A DNA stretch of 64,000 nucleotides from Paenibacillus oralis (GTDB lineage Bacteria > Bacillota > Bacilli > Paenibacillales > Paenibacillaceae): contig NZ_RRCN01000001.1 of assembly GCF_003863965.1 (NCBI RefSeq), forward strand, positions 2,800,527 to 2,864,526, written 5' to 3'. The notes below the pieces were generated by a model. That model was not told the origin of the DNA. It saw nothing but the letters and a program-made list of their open reading frames with translations, and did no database searches. Positions 16,226 through 27,293 of this stretch are shown here, piece after piece. The position numbers were made by a program, and so were the translations under genes. Position 1 is the first letter of the stretch; every line of letters starts with the position of its first letter.

Positions 16226-17509
16226 ATGCAGACGTATATCGGACCGGAGGGTGTGCTGCAAAAGCGGCAACAGTACTTTTACCCATGCACGAGCCATTTC
16301 TATCGTAATCCCCCACAGCTCGTCAAAGGGGAAATGCAGTATTTGTACGGGCATGACGGGACGCGGTATACCGACTTCTTTGCCGGCGTTTCCGTCGTGG
16401 CCACCGGACACTGCAACCCGGAAATCGCCGAGCGGACGGCGGAGCAACTGCGGACGCTGCAGCATACGTGCACGATTTATCTGACGCAGCCCAATGTGGA
16501 GCTTGCGGAGCGGCTGGCCGGGATTTTGCCCGGGCGGCTTAGCCGGACGTTTTTTGTGAACAGCGGCTCGGAGGCGAACGAAGGGGCGCTGCTGCTCGCC
16601 CGTTTGCATACGGGACGCCGCGGCTTCCTGGCCTTGGAGCAGTCCCTGCATGGCCGGACGTATCTGACGATGAGCGTCACCGGCCTGCAGATGTGGCGCA
16701 CCGATCCGCAGCTGGCGGAGGCTGCGGACGTGACGTTTATCCCCCGCCCGTACGAGCGGGGGATGAACGCCGATGAAGCGGGGCGGCGCTCCATCGCGGC
16801 GCTGCGGGCGGCGCTGGCGGCCAAAGGCGGCGAAATCGCCGCGATGATCGCCGAGCCGATCCAGGGCAACGGCGGCATTATCGCGCCGCCGGACTGGTAT
16901 TTCGCTGAAGTGAAGCGGCTGCTGGAACAGCACGGGGTGCTGCTGATCGCCGATGAGATTCAGACCGGGTTTGGGCGTACGGGCCGGATGTTCGCCATGG
17001 ACCGTTACGGCGTTGCGCCGGACATCGTGACGATGGCCAAAGCGCTTGGGGGCGGCATCCCGGTGGCGGGTTTCGCCACCACCGACGAGATCGCCGCTAG
17101 CTTCACGCGGCCATCCGCCTCCACGTTCGGCGGCAACCCGGTTTCGTCCGTGACCGCGCTCGCGGTCCTGGACTACATCGAGGCGCACCGCCTGCCCGAA
17201 CGGGCGGAGCGCCTCGGGGCGCAGCTGCGCGGCGGCCTTGAGCACCTCGCCGCGCGTTTCCCGCAGCTCGCGCTCGACGTGCGCGGCGCGGGGCTGATGC
17301 GCGGCGCGGAGCTGTGCGCCGATGAGCCGCAGCGCGGGGCCGGGCTCGTCGATGACGTGCTGGAGGCGATGAAGGACCGCGGCTATCTTATCGGCAAAAA
17401 CGGCGTAAACCGCAACGTTCTTGCCTTCCAGCCGCCGCTGGTCATCGCCGAAGCCGACATCGACGGCCTGCTGGCCGCGCTGGAAGCGGTGCTGGCCGGC
17501 TTGGCCTAG
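16226..17509 (+). CDS. Class III PLP-dependent aminotransferase
   Basis: A 427-residue fold-type I aminotransferase. Visible landmarks are the PLP-phosphate loop (NSGSEANEGA), the conserved Asp that binds the pyridine nitrogen (IADEIQTGFGRTG) and the Schiff-base Lys in MAKALGGGIP. It resembles alanine-glyoxylate / 4-aminobutyrate type enzymes; the substrate cannot be told. The start at 16226 follows AGAAGGGAAGCGG; earlier in-frame starts overlap the U32 gene. It lies between the U32 gene and ubiA on the same strand, probably one operon. A link to quinone metabolism is not established. Confidence 0.82.
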   Translation: MQTYIGPEGVLQKRQQYFYPCTSHFYRNPPQLVKGEMQYLYGHDGTRYTDFFAGVSVVATGHCNPEIAERTAEQLRTLQHTCTIYLTQPNVELAERLAGILPGRLSRTFFVNSGSEANEGALLLARLHTGRRGFLALEQSLHGRTYLTMSVTGLQMWRTDPQLAEAADVTFIPRPYERGMNADEAGRRSIAALRAALAAKGGEIAAMIAEPIQGNGGIIAPPDWYFAEVKRLLEQHGVLLIADEIQTGFGRTGRMFAMDRYGVAPDIVTMAKALGGGIPVAGFATTDEIAASFTRPSASTFGGNPVSSVTALAVLDYIEAHRLPERAERLGAQLRGGLEHLAARFPQLALDVRGAGLMRGAELCADEPQRGAGLVDDVLEAMKDRGYLIGKNGVNRNVLAFQPPLVIAEADIDGLLAALEAVLAGLA

Positions 17510-17611
17510 CCGCCGGCCAGCCGGTCAGCCAGGCCAGCCCGGTCAGCCGGCCCCGTCCGTCCACAGCCGCCCCCGCCATATGCTTATCGCACGAAGGAGA
17601 GTGACTATATC

Positions 17612-18484
17612 ATGGAAGTAGCCAGAAAAATCGGCACCAAAATCAGGTTGTACAGCGAATTGGTGATGTTCTCGCACACGCTGTTTTCCCTGCCGTTCGC
17701 GATCATTTCGATGGTGTGGGCGGCGGAAGGATTTCCGTCGTGGCGGGTCATGCTGTGGGGGCTGATCGCTTTGGTCGCCGCCCGGAACGGGGCCAACGCC
17801 TTCAATCGTATCGTCGACCGTACCTTTGACGCCCAAAATCCGCGTACCGCCCATCGCCATTTGCCGCGGCGGCTGCTGGAGGCGAAGGAGGTGCTCGTTT
17901 TCGTCGTCGTCAACTATGCGATCTTTATTTTCGCGGCGGCCATGCTGAATCCGCTTTGCTTTATTTTGTCGCCGGTGGCGATTTTCCTGATCTCGTCCTA
18001 TTCCTATACGAAACGGTTCACTTACCTAAGCCATTTGTATCTTGGTTTTACGATCGCTTCCGCCCCGATTGGCGCGTGGTTTGCCGTGACCGGGAAGTTT
18101 GCTTTCACGCCGTTTATTCTCGGCACGGTCGTGATGTTATGGATTGCCGGGTTCGACATCATCTACGGCTCGCAGGACATCGATTTTGACCGGAACCACG
18201 GCCTGTGGTCGATCCCCAGCGCTTTTGGCCTCAAAAACGGCCTGAGAATCGCGGCCGGCCTGCATCTGATCATGGTGCTGCTGCTGATCGCTCTGATCCC
18301 GATCCGGCATCTCGGCTGGATGTACACGGCGGGCATTATCCTTGCGGTCATTTTGCTGCTGACGGAGCATAAGATCATCAAGCCGTCGAACCGCAAACGG
18401 ATGAACGTTGCTTCTTACAATCTGAATCAAGTGATCAGTATGGTTATATTGTTCTGCGCGCTGGGAGACTATTTCTTGTTGTGA
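17612..18484 (+). CDS. UbiA family prenyltransferase (DmkA/MqnP-like)
   Basis: A 290-residue membrane protein with eight to nine helices. Both Asp-rich prenyl-diphosphate/Mg sites are present: NRIVDRTFDAQNPRT and DIIYGSQDIDFDR. It transfers a polyprenyl chain to an aromatic acid in quinone synthesis. The sequence is closer to 4-hydroxybenzoate/MqnP-type enzymes than to MenA. In flavin-based electron transfer loci, DmkA makes a dedicated demethylmenaquinone; this gene is the best local candidate for that role, with the polyprenyl synthase at 23731-24711 as supplier. The start follows GAAGGAG. Confidence 0.85.
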   Translation: MEVARKIGTKIRLYSELVMFSHTLFSLPFAIISMVWAAEGFPSWRVMLWGLIALVAARNGANAFNRIVDRTFDAQNPRTAHRHLPRRLLEAKEVLVFVVVNYAIFIFAAAMLNPLCFILSPVAIFLISSYSYTKRFTYLSHLYLGFTIASAPIGAWFAVTGKFAFTPFILGTVVMLWIAGFDIIYGSQDIDFDRNHGLWSIPSAFGLKNGLRIAAGLHLIMVLLLIALIPIRHLGWMYTAGIILAVILLLTEHKIIKPSNRKRMNVASYNLNQVISMVILFCALGDYFLL

Positions 18485-18497
18485 GATGAACACTGCG

Positions 18498-18547
18498 TGA
18501 AAGCGTGAACATTTTTGCTTGCCAAATGGATTGTTCGATGGTATTCT
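18498..18547 (+). promoter_or_regulatory. bgl operon promoter with cre site
   Basis: TTGCCA (18519-18524), a 17-bp spacer and TATTCT (18542-18547) form a good sigma-A promoter. TGAAAGCGTGAACA (18498-18511) just upstream fits the cre consensus at 13 of 14 positions, suggesting CcpA control in addition to antitermination. Confidence 0.7.
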
Positions 18548-18553
18548 GAATTT

Positions 18554-18617
18554 GGGATTGTTACTGCAAAGGCGAAACCCGGGGCATGATTTGTCATGTT
18601 TTGGGGTCGCCTTTTTT
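18554..18617 (+). promoter_or_regulatory. Ribonucleic antiterminator and terminator before licT
   Basis: GGGATTGTTACTGCAAAGGC (from 18554) has the LicT/SacY RAT core GATTGTTACT. Its 3' part overlaps the left arm of a terminator (GGCGAAACCC... / GGGGTCGCC, then TTTTTT at 18612-18617). LicT bound to the RAT would block the terminator when beta-glucosides are present. Confidence 0.85.
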
Positions 18618-18813
18618 GGTTTTTGTTGGCTAAGCGAGTGACAATCGTTGCGTTTCTTGGGGCAGGCAGCTGGTTGCCCGGCATACACGAATTTCGTGAT
18701 GTATCCGTTTACATTTAATGCGCCGTTCCCGCTACCGCCCGGCACAGGCTTTCCGCCCAGCGTTAAAATTGTTGCTTAACTCATTTGCGATAAGGGGAGG
18801 GGGCAATTTTTCG

Positions 18814-19650
18814 ATGATCATCGAAAAAATATTCAACAACAACGCCATCATTGCCAGAGATGAGGAACGTGAGGAATTCGTCGTCATGGGGCGGGGCATC
18901 GCGTTTAAGAAAAGCGCGGGAGACGCAGTGGATAAGGGGCTGATCGAAAAGGTGTTTATCCTTAAGCAGACGGAAGCTTCCGAGAAATTCAAGCTGCTGC
19001 TGGACGACATCCCCACCGAATACGTTTCTCTGTGCTACGACATTATCGAATATGGCAAAAATATGCTGCAGGGCAAACTGAGCGATTTTATCTACGTTAC
19101 CCTGACGGATCATATTTACAACGCGTTTCGGCTGCACGACCGGGGGCTGGCCAACGCTAATCCGTTAATCTGGGAGATTCGGAAATATTACCCCAAGGAA
19201 TACAAGGTTGGGCAAAAAGCGCTGGAGTTCATCGAGGAGGTGACGGGCAATCGCTTGCCCGAAGATGAGGCGGGCAATATCGCGCTCCATCTGATCAACG
19301 CCCAAACGAACGGCGGGAGCCGTCAAGTGGCCGATGTGGCCCGTCATACCCAGAAGATCCACGATATTTTGAACATCATCAAATATTCGTACAATATTGA
19401 GCTTGACGAGCAATCGGTCAGTTATGAAAGGTTTATTACGCATTTGCGCTATTTTTTTCAACGCTTGAACAAACGGGAGAAGGTCGAGACGCTGGACCAT
19501 TTTCTGCTGAGGCAGGTAAAAGCGAAGTATAAGCAAGCTTACGATTGCGTGCTGAAGATCGAAAAATATTTGGGCTTGCCGCTCTCGGACGATGAAAAGC
19601 TGTATCTGACGATTCACACGCATCGCGTAACGTTAAGAGAAACCGAATAA
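18814..19650 (+). CDS. licT: BglG/LicT family transcriptional antiterminator
   Basis: A 278-residue antiterminator. The N-terminal ~55 residues are the RNA-binding CAT domain (MIIEKIFNNNAIIARDEE, then GRGIAFKK), followed by two PTS regulation domains with the histidines phosphorylated by HPr and the EII component (e.g. LTDHIYNAF, LHLINAQ, THLRYF, IHTHR). It controls its own operon through the two RAT/terminator units at 18554 and 19657. The start at 18814 has AGGGGAGGGGG; the longer frame upstream has no domain homology. LicT is held inactive by EII when inducer is absent. Confidence 0.93.
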   Translation: MIIEKIFNNNAIIARDEEREEFVVMGRGIAFKKSAGDAVDKGLIEKVFILKQTEASEKFKLLLDDIPTEYVSLCYDIIEYGKNMLQGKLSDFIYVTLTDHIYNAFRLHDRGLANANPLIWEIRKYYPKEYKVGQKALEFIEEVTGNRLPEDEAGNIALHLINAQTNGGSRQVADVARHTQKIHDILNIIKYSYNIELDEQSVSYERFITHLRYFFQRLNKREKVETLDHFLLRQVKAKYKQAYDCVLKIEKYLGLPLSDDEKLYLTIHTHRVTLRETE

Positions 19651-19656
19651 CCGGAA

Positions 19657-19730
19657 TGGATCGTTACTGGTCAACCAGGCGAAACCAAACGGGGCAGCAG
19701 AATAGTTGTCCGTATGGTTTCGCCTTTTTT
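19657..19730 (+). promoter_or_regulatory. Second RAT and terminator, between licT and bglP
   Basis: GGATCGTTACTGGTCAACC (from 19657) is a RAT-like sequence. Its end overlaps a long perfect-looking terminator stem (AGGCGAAACCAAACGG / CCGTATGGTTTCGCCT) followed by six T. licT can thus be expressed while bglP is kept off until induction. Confidence 0.85.
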
Positions 19731-19752
19731 ATAAATACTAGCAAATAGTTAA

Positions 19753-21660
<1,908 letters not shown>

Positions 21661-21681
21661 GGTTGCGGCCGGGGGAATTGA

Positions 21682-23157
<1,476 letters not shown>

Positions 23158-23194
23158 AGGCAGGGTGCGGCTGGCAGGTGGGGGTGTAAACGGC

Positions 23195-23243
23195 GTGCAA
23201 GTAATGTGCAAGTAATGTGTAAGCAATGTGCAAGTGATGTGCA
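23195..23243 (+). repeat. 11-bp tandem repeat
   Basis: Four imperfect copies of GTGCAAGTAAT plus a partial fifth (variants GTGTAAGCAAT and GTGCAAGTGAT). It lies 38 bp after the bglH stop. Confidence 0.8.
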
Positions 23244-23281
23244 GGGGAGCCGGGCGAGGAATACGTATGGTGGTAGGCATG

Positions 23282-23402
23282 CGTGGTGGCAGGTGCGTGT
23301 GGTGAGGTACGTATGGCGGCCGGTATCGTGGTGGTCGATATACGTGGTGGCAGGTGTGTGCGATGAGGTACGTATGGCGGCCGGTATGCATGATGTCAGG
23401 TA
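23282..23402 (+). repeat. 61-bp imperfect tandem repeat
   Basis: Two copies starting at 23282 and 23343 share CGTGGTGGCAGGTG and GAGGTACGTATGGCGGCCGG. Reading frames through this stretch are repeat artefacts and lack ribosome sites. Confidence 0.75.
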
Positions 23403-23498
23403 CACGTGGCAGCAAGTAAGCGTAGCTGCAGGTTCAACTGGCCGTTGCGTTCGGAATGCGGCGACTCGAAGTCCCTTAGGCGCTCGATACATGTTTCT

Positions 23499-23683
23499 GA
23501 TTGGAAATATTCCAATAGAATTAGAAAATTAGTGGTAAATACAGCGGCTTGATTGGAAATTTTCCAATAGATTAGGCACGAAGGGGGCGTAATGGGCAAT
23601 TTGAGCGGATTCTATTGGATTTTTTCCAATGAGAGCTCTAAATCACGTTCAATTTCCGTCAATCTATTGGATTTTTCCAATGG
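23499..23683 (+). repeat. Four-module intergenic repeat, family A, copy 1
   Basis: Modules of type GATTGGAAATATTCCAATAG at 23499-23518 and 23551-23571, then the inverted sense (TCTATTGGA...TTCCAATGA) at 23611-23632 and 23663-23683. Each module is itself a near palindrome. Spacers, such as AATACAGCGGCT between the first two, are shared with copy 2 at 51983-52165. Confidence 0.75.
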
Positions 23684-23730
23684 GAGGTGGGAACGACCGG
23701 TTGCAAGAAGCAAGGAGCTCTGGTTTCCGG

Positions 23731-24711
23731 CTATTGATCCCGGCCGCCAAAATAGTCGAGCAAGGCCTGGAGATCCCGATGCGCAGGGTAATGAGCAAGG
23801 CGGCCGATGATTTCCTGCGCCTCGCCTAAGTAGCGGCGGCTCAGCCGCTCGGTTTGTTCCAGCGCGCCGCTCGCCTGGATGGCCGCGACGACGGCGTCGG
23901 CTTCGGCGGCAGGGCTTGCCGCCGTGATCGCGCGGATGCGGGGGGCGAGCCGTTCATCCTGCAGCGCGAACAGCACGGGCAGGGTCACCTGGCCGCTGCG
24001 CAGGTCGCTGCCGGCCGGCTTGCCCAGCTTTTCCGCCGATTGGGTGAAGTCGAGCACATCGTCGCGGATTTGAAACGACATGCCCAGCTTCTCCCCAAAG
24101 GCATACAGCAGCTCGGCCGTCTCCGCGTCCGCGCCGGACGCCTGAGCGCCGATTTGCAGGCAGGCAGCCATCAGCTGCGCGGTTTTGTTTTTCGACTTCT
24201 CCAAATACTGCTCGATCGTCACGTCGTAATCATACAGATGAGCCAACTGCTGATATTCGCCCAAACATAACTGCGTCGTAGCCAGAGCAGTCAGATCGTA
24301 TGCGTACTTGTCCCGGTCCGCCGAGTAAACGGAGATCAGCTCGATCACTCTGGCCGACATATAGTTCCCCACATGCAGCGCGCCGCTTACGCCCAATTTC
24401 ATATGCATCGCCTTCTGTCCGCGGCGGACCGGGGAATCGTCGATGATGTCGTCATGAATCAGGGAAGCGGCGTGGATAAACTCCGCGGCCGCGGCCAAAC
24501 GCCAAATTTTTTGCTCATCCGGGGCGGGGCCGAAACGGCTGCCGACAATGACCATCAGCGGGCGGACCCGCTTGCCGCCGGAACGGACGAGTTCGATGAT
24601 GCTTTTGGCAAGCTGCGAGGAGTTGGGAACGTCCCGGTCAAATTTGACCATATTTTCGATTTCCCGGTCTACCGCTTTTAAAGAAATATCAAGCGCCTCA
24701 TGAAGTTTCAT
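23731..24711 (-). CDS. Polyprenyl diphosphate synthase (HepT/DmkB-like)
   Basis: A 326-residue trans-isoprenyl diphosphate synthase. Both Asp-rich motifs are present: LIHDDIIDD (first) and RDDVLDF (second), with the GGKRVRP substrate-binding site near residue 45. It elongates farnesyl diphosphate to the long chain used for quinones. A HepS-like small protein is encoded 59 bp upstream on the same strand, so the enzyme is probably two-component. In flavin-based electron transfer loci this gene is DmkB, serving a dedicated quinone; whether it is the only such enzyme in this genome cannot be seen. Confidence 0.88.
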   Translation of the reverse strand: MKLHEALDISLKAVDREIENMVKFDRDVPNSSQLAKSIIELVRSGGKRVRPLMVIVGSRFGPAPDEQKIWRLAAAAEFIHAASLIHDDIIDDSPVRRGQKAMHMKLGVSGALHVGNYMSARVIELISVYSADRDKYAYDLTALATTQLCLGEYQQLAHLYDYDVTIEQYLEKSKNKTAQLMAACLQIGAQASGADAETAELLYAFGEKLGMSFQIRDDVLDFTQSAEKLGKPAGSDLRSGQVTLPVLFALQDERLAPRIRAITAASPAAEADAVVAAIQASGALEQTERLSRRYLGEAQEIIGRLAHYPAHRDLQALLDYFGGRDQ

Positions 24712-24770
24712 GGAAAGCCCCTCCTTGCTGTCGTTTCCCGTAATCTCAAGGCTAAACCGTGACGCAAAAT

Positions 24771-25223
24771 CTAAATCGCCCGGCCGGTCGTGGTCCGGTT
24801 CAAATCGAGCTGCAGGAACAGCTCCCAGCCCTTAAGCAGCCGTTCATCTTCGGCGCGTCCTTCCGCGCGTCTGATTTGGATCTGTTTAATGATGGGGGCC
24901 AGATGGGACAGGAGATCGTATTCCTCCCACTTGAGGCATAACCCTACGTAAAAGCTGTATAGATAGTCGCCGTCCAGCACCAAACGGGTTAACTCTTCAC
25001 CGGTAGCCGCATGATCGCACCGGCTGTGGCGCTGAAGGGCGAGCTTGATTGCGATGTAAATGGTCAACAAACGGCACTGGCGCACCGCAGGTATATCGTA
25101 TTGTTCCAGGAGGTTCACCAACGGTTCGACTTCTTCTGCCGTTATATCGAGATGAATGCCGGCCTCGGGCGATAATTCGCCTTGCAATAAACAACAAGCG
25201 TCTTGGAAGAGTATAAATTTCAT
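24771..25223 (-). CDS. HepS-like small subunit (heptaprenyl synthase component 1 family), short form
   Basis: A 150-residue soluble protein. The central segment (TRLVLDGDYLYSFYVGLCLK, then IIKQIQIRR) resembles the conserved core of HepS, the regulatory subunit of heptaprenyl diphosphate synthase, but the protein is much shorter than the ~250-residue Bacillus HepS. The start at 25223 has AAGGAGTG; a longer frame begins upstream without a ribosome site. Its position directly before the HepT-like gene supports the partnership. The assignment rests on motif similarity and context. Confidence 0.6.
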   Translation of the reverse strand: MKFILFQDACCLLQGELSPEAGIHLDITAEEVEPLVNLLEQYDIPAVRQCRLLTIYIAIKLALQRHSRCDHAATGEELTRLVLDGDYLYSFYVGLCLKWEEYDLLSHLAPIIKQIQIRRAEGRAEDERLLKGWELFLQLDLNRTTTGRAI

Positions 25224-25285
25224 AAGGACACACTCCTTGGTATGCGGTAAGCTTGCAGGGAACAAGGGCCACCGACTCGGCAGTA

Positions 25286-25329
25286 ATAGAAAAAGGGGAG
25301 TAATGTGCGGCTCCAGCGCCCATTACTCC
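25286..25329 (-). terminator. Terminator after ndh2 (minus strand)
   Basis: A perfect 9-bp stem (GGAGTAATG / CATTACTCC) with a 15-nt loop, followed on the minus strand by CCTTTTTCT. It separates the pplA-ndh2 transcript from the HepS-like gene. Confidence 0.75.
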
Positions 25330-25379
25330 GAATTATTCATTAAGGGGGGTGAATTACTGGTTGTCACTTGCTATGATTG

Positions 25380-27260
25380 CTATTCGGTATACAAATACCA
25401 TCTTCGAACGAGAGGGATTTTCTTCCACTGTTTCTTGAGCCAAGGCAGAACGTAGTAATCCAGGCCAAACGCGCTGCCCGAACCGCCGATCAAGGCGATG
25501 CCCGCCGTCATGTACCACAGCATTTCTGCGGAAGCCATGCTGGAAGACCAGATCATGACGCCGAGGGCGACGGTGGCCGCCGAAGCGATTGCGGTGAAGA
25601 GGCCTACGATGATCATGATGCCAAGCGCAATTTCCATGAATACCATGAAAAACTGGAACACGGTAGCCAGCGCCGTATATCCGCCGTCGGACGTATAGAA
25701 GAACACGTCCATGAACCAGCCCACGATGGATTTGATAAATCCCGGCACGGGAAGCGCGGTAACCGCGGTCGAAGCGCTCTCTACTGTTGATGCCGCGGCT
25801 TGGGCGTCGACCGTTTCCGTAACCTTGCCGGCGGCTTCACTGGCTGCGGATACGACGTCGCTGGCATGCGGCGAAGCCGGGATCAGGAAGATGTTCGAAG
25901 GCTCCTTCAAAATTTTAGGCAGCTTGTCGAGACCTTCTTCCAGCCATTTGTAACCGACGAAGAGGCGCAGCGGCAGCAGCCAGAAGTTCGGCGAACGTTT
26001 GGCGAAATGGCCGCCGACGAAGCTGCGGCGATTGTTGACATGGAAAAATTCATGCATCATATAAGTCCAGACTTTCGCAAAGCCGGCCACGCTGAACAGA
26101 TAATACATATTGATCATGTGTTTGCTGAGCATGGCCATAAAGCCGCTTAACATAAACATTTTATTCGGAAGTCCGACATTCGCCACACCGTAGCGGCTGC
26201 CGATGCACACCATCGTGCCGTGGAAGCCCGGCTTGTAGGACTTCTTCGGTTTGCCGTGGACGTCCGCGTAAATGTTATGCGCAATGAGCGGTCCGGCCTG
26301 CTCGGCGTTTTCCACCATTTGCGGCACCGGCCGTTTTTCGCCTTCCGGAATGAAGAAAATGTTGTCGCCGACGACGTACACATCTTCATGGTCGATGCTT
26401 TGCAGCTTGTCGTTGGTGACGATCCGCTTGCGGCCTTCCTGCTTCACGTCGAGCTTGCCGACGAGTTCGGAGCCTTCGACGCCGGCCGTCCATACGATCG
26501 TGTCGGCTTCAAGCTCGCCGCGGTCTCCGAGCTGCACGCTGGCCGATGTAACGCCGGTGATTTTCGCGCTCGTAATGATCTCCACATTCATTTTATGAAG
26601 GCGTTTGGCCGCCTTTTCAATCAGCTTGTCGGGGAGGATCGGCAAAATTTTCGGCGCCATATCCGCCACAACGAGCCGGACTTCGCCCGCTTCGATGTAA
26701 AACTCCTTGCACAGCTCGTCGCGGAACTCCGCCAGTTCGCCGACCAACTCGACGCCGGTGAACCCGGCCCCGACTACGACGAAGGTAAGCATCTTCCGGC
26801 GTTTGACCGGATCGGTAATTTTGGCCGCCTCGCTGAACATGCGGCGAACTTGTTCCTTAAGCCGGACGGCATCCTCGTAGGACCAAAGCGTCAAAGCATG
26901 CTCTTCGGCCCCCGGAATTCCGAAGAACGTCGGTTTACAGCCGGTGCCGATCACGAGGTAATCGTAGCTGTACGTGTTTTTCGCCGAGCGGAGCTGCTTG
27001 GCGGCGAAGTCGATGTTGTCGATGGAATCGAGCACGACGTCCACCTTTTGACCGGCAAAAATCTTTTTAAGCTCGATTTTGACCGAGTCCTCCGGCGCCC
27101 GGTTGGCCGCGACCTCATGCAATTCGGTCAGCAGCGTATGATAGGGGTTTCGGTCGATGAGCTGGATTTTCACGTCCTTGTCTTTTTTGAACAGTTTGGC
27201 CAGGTGCTTGGAAGTGACGACACCGCCGTAACCGCCGCCCAAAACGACTATCTTTTTCAA
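25380..27260 (-). CDS. ndh2: Type II NADH dehydrogenase fused to a membrane domain, Ndh2
   Basis: About 626 residues. The N-terminal two thirds is a type II NADH:quinone oxidoreductase: FAD-binding VLGGGYGG at the start, NADH-binding VVGAGFTGVELVGE near residue 165, and a VYVVGDN motif. The C-terminal third has about four helices of a DoxX-like domain interrupted by an Ala/Ser/Thr-rich insertion. This fusion and length match Ndh2 of flavin-based electron transfer loci, which feeds electrons to a dedicated quinone. TTG at 27260 is chosen because AGAAGGTG lies 6 bp before it; GTG at 27269 is possible. It follows pplA by about 30 bp and ends before a terminator. Confidence 0.9.
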   Translation of the reverse strand: MKKIVVLGGGYGGVVTSKHLAKLFKKDKDVKIQLIDRNPYHTLLTELHEVAANRAPEDSVKIELKKIFAGQKVDVVLDSIDNIDFAAKQLRSAKNTYSYDYLVIGTGCKPTFFGIPGAEEHALTLWSYEDAVRLKEQVRRMFSEAAKITDPVKRRKMLTFVVVGAGFTGVELVGELAEFRDELCKEFYIEAGEVRLVVADMAPKILPILPDKLIEKAAKRLHKMNVEIITSAKITGVTSASVQLGDRGELEADTIVWTAGVEGSELVGKLDVKQEGRKRIVTNDKLQSIDHEDVYVVGDNIFFIPEGEKRPVPQMVENAEQAGPLIAHNIYADVHGKPKKSYKPGFHGTMVCIGSRYGVANVGLPNKMFMLSGFMAMLSKHMINMYYLFSVAGFAKVWTYMMHEFFHVNNRRSFVGGHFAKRSPNFWLLPLRLFVGYKWLEEGLDKLPKILKEPSNIFLIPASPHASDVVSAASEAAGKVTETVDAQAAASTVESASTAVTALPVPGFIKSIVGWFMDVFFYTSDGGYTALATVFQFFMVFMEIALGIMIIVGLFTAIASAATVALGVMIWSSSMASAEMLWYMTAGIALIGGSGSAFGLDYYVLPWLKKQWKKIPLVRRWYLYTE

Positions 27261-27293
27261 GAGGTTCACCTTCTCGTATAGGTTAGGTAGTAG

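Noticed and set aside
23206-23532. 108-residue open frame after bglH
   Set aside because: Made of tandem repeats, no ribosome site.
23499-23683. CRISPR-like array
   Set aside because: Only four modules, two of them inverted, irregular spacers, and no cas genes in the window.
25330-25379. Fnr box upstream of the HepS-like gene
   Set aside because: GTGA and TCAC are 11 bp apart instead of 6, and the site is far from a recognisable -10.
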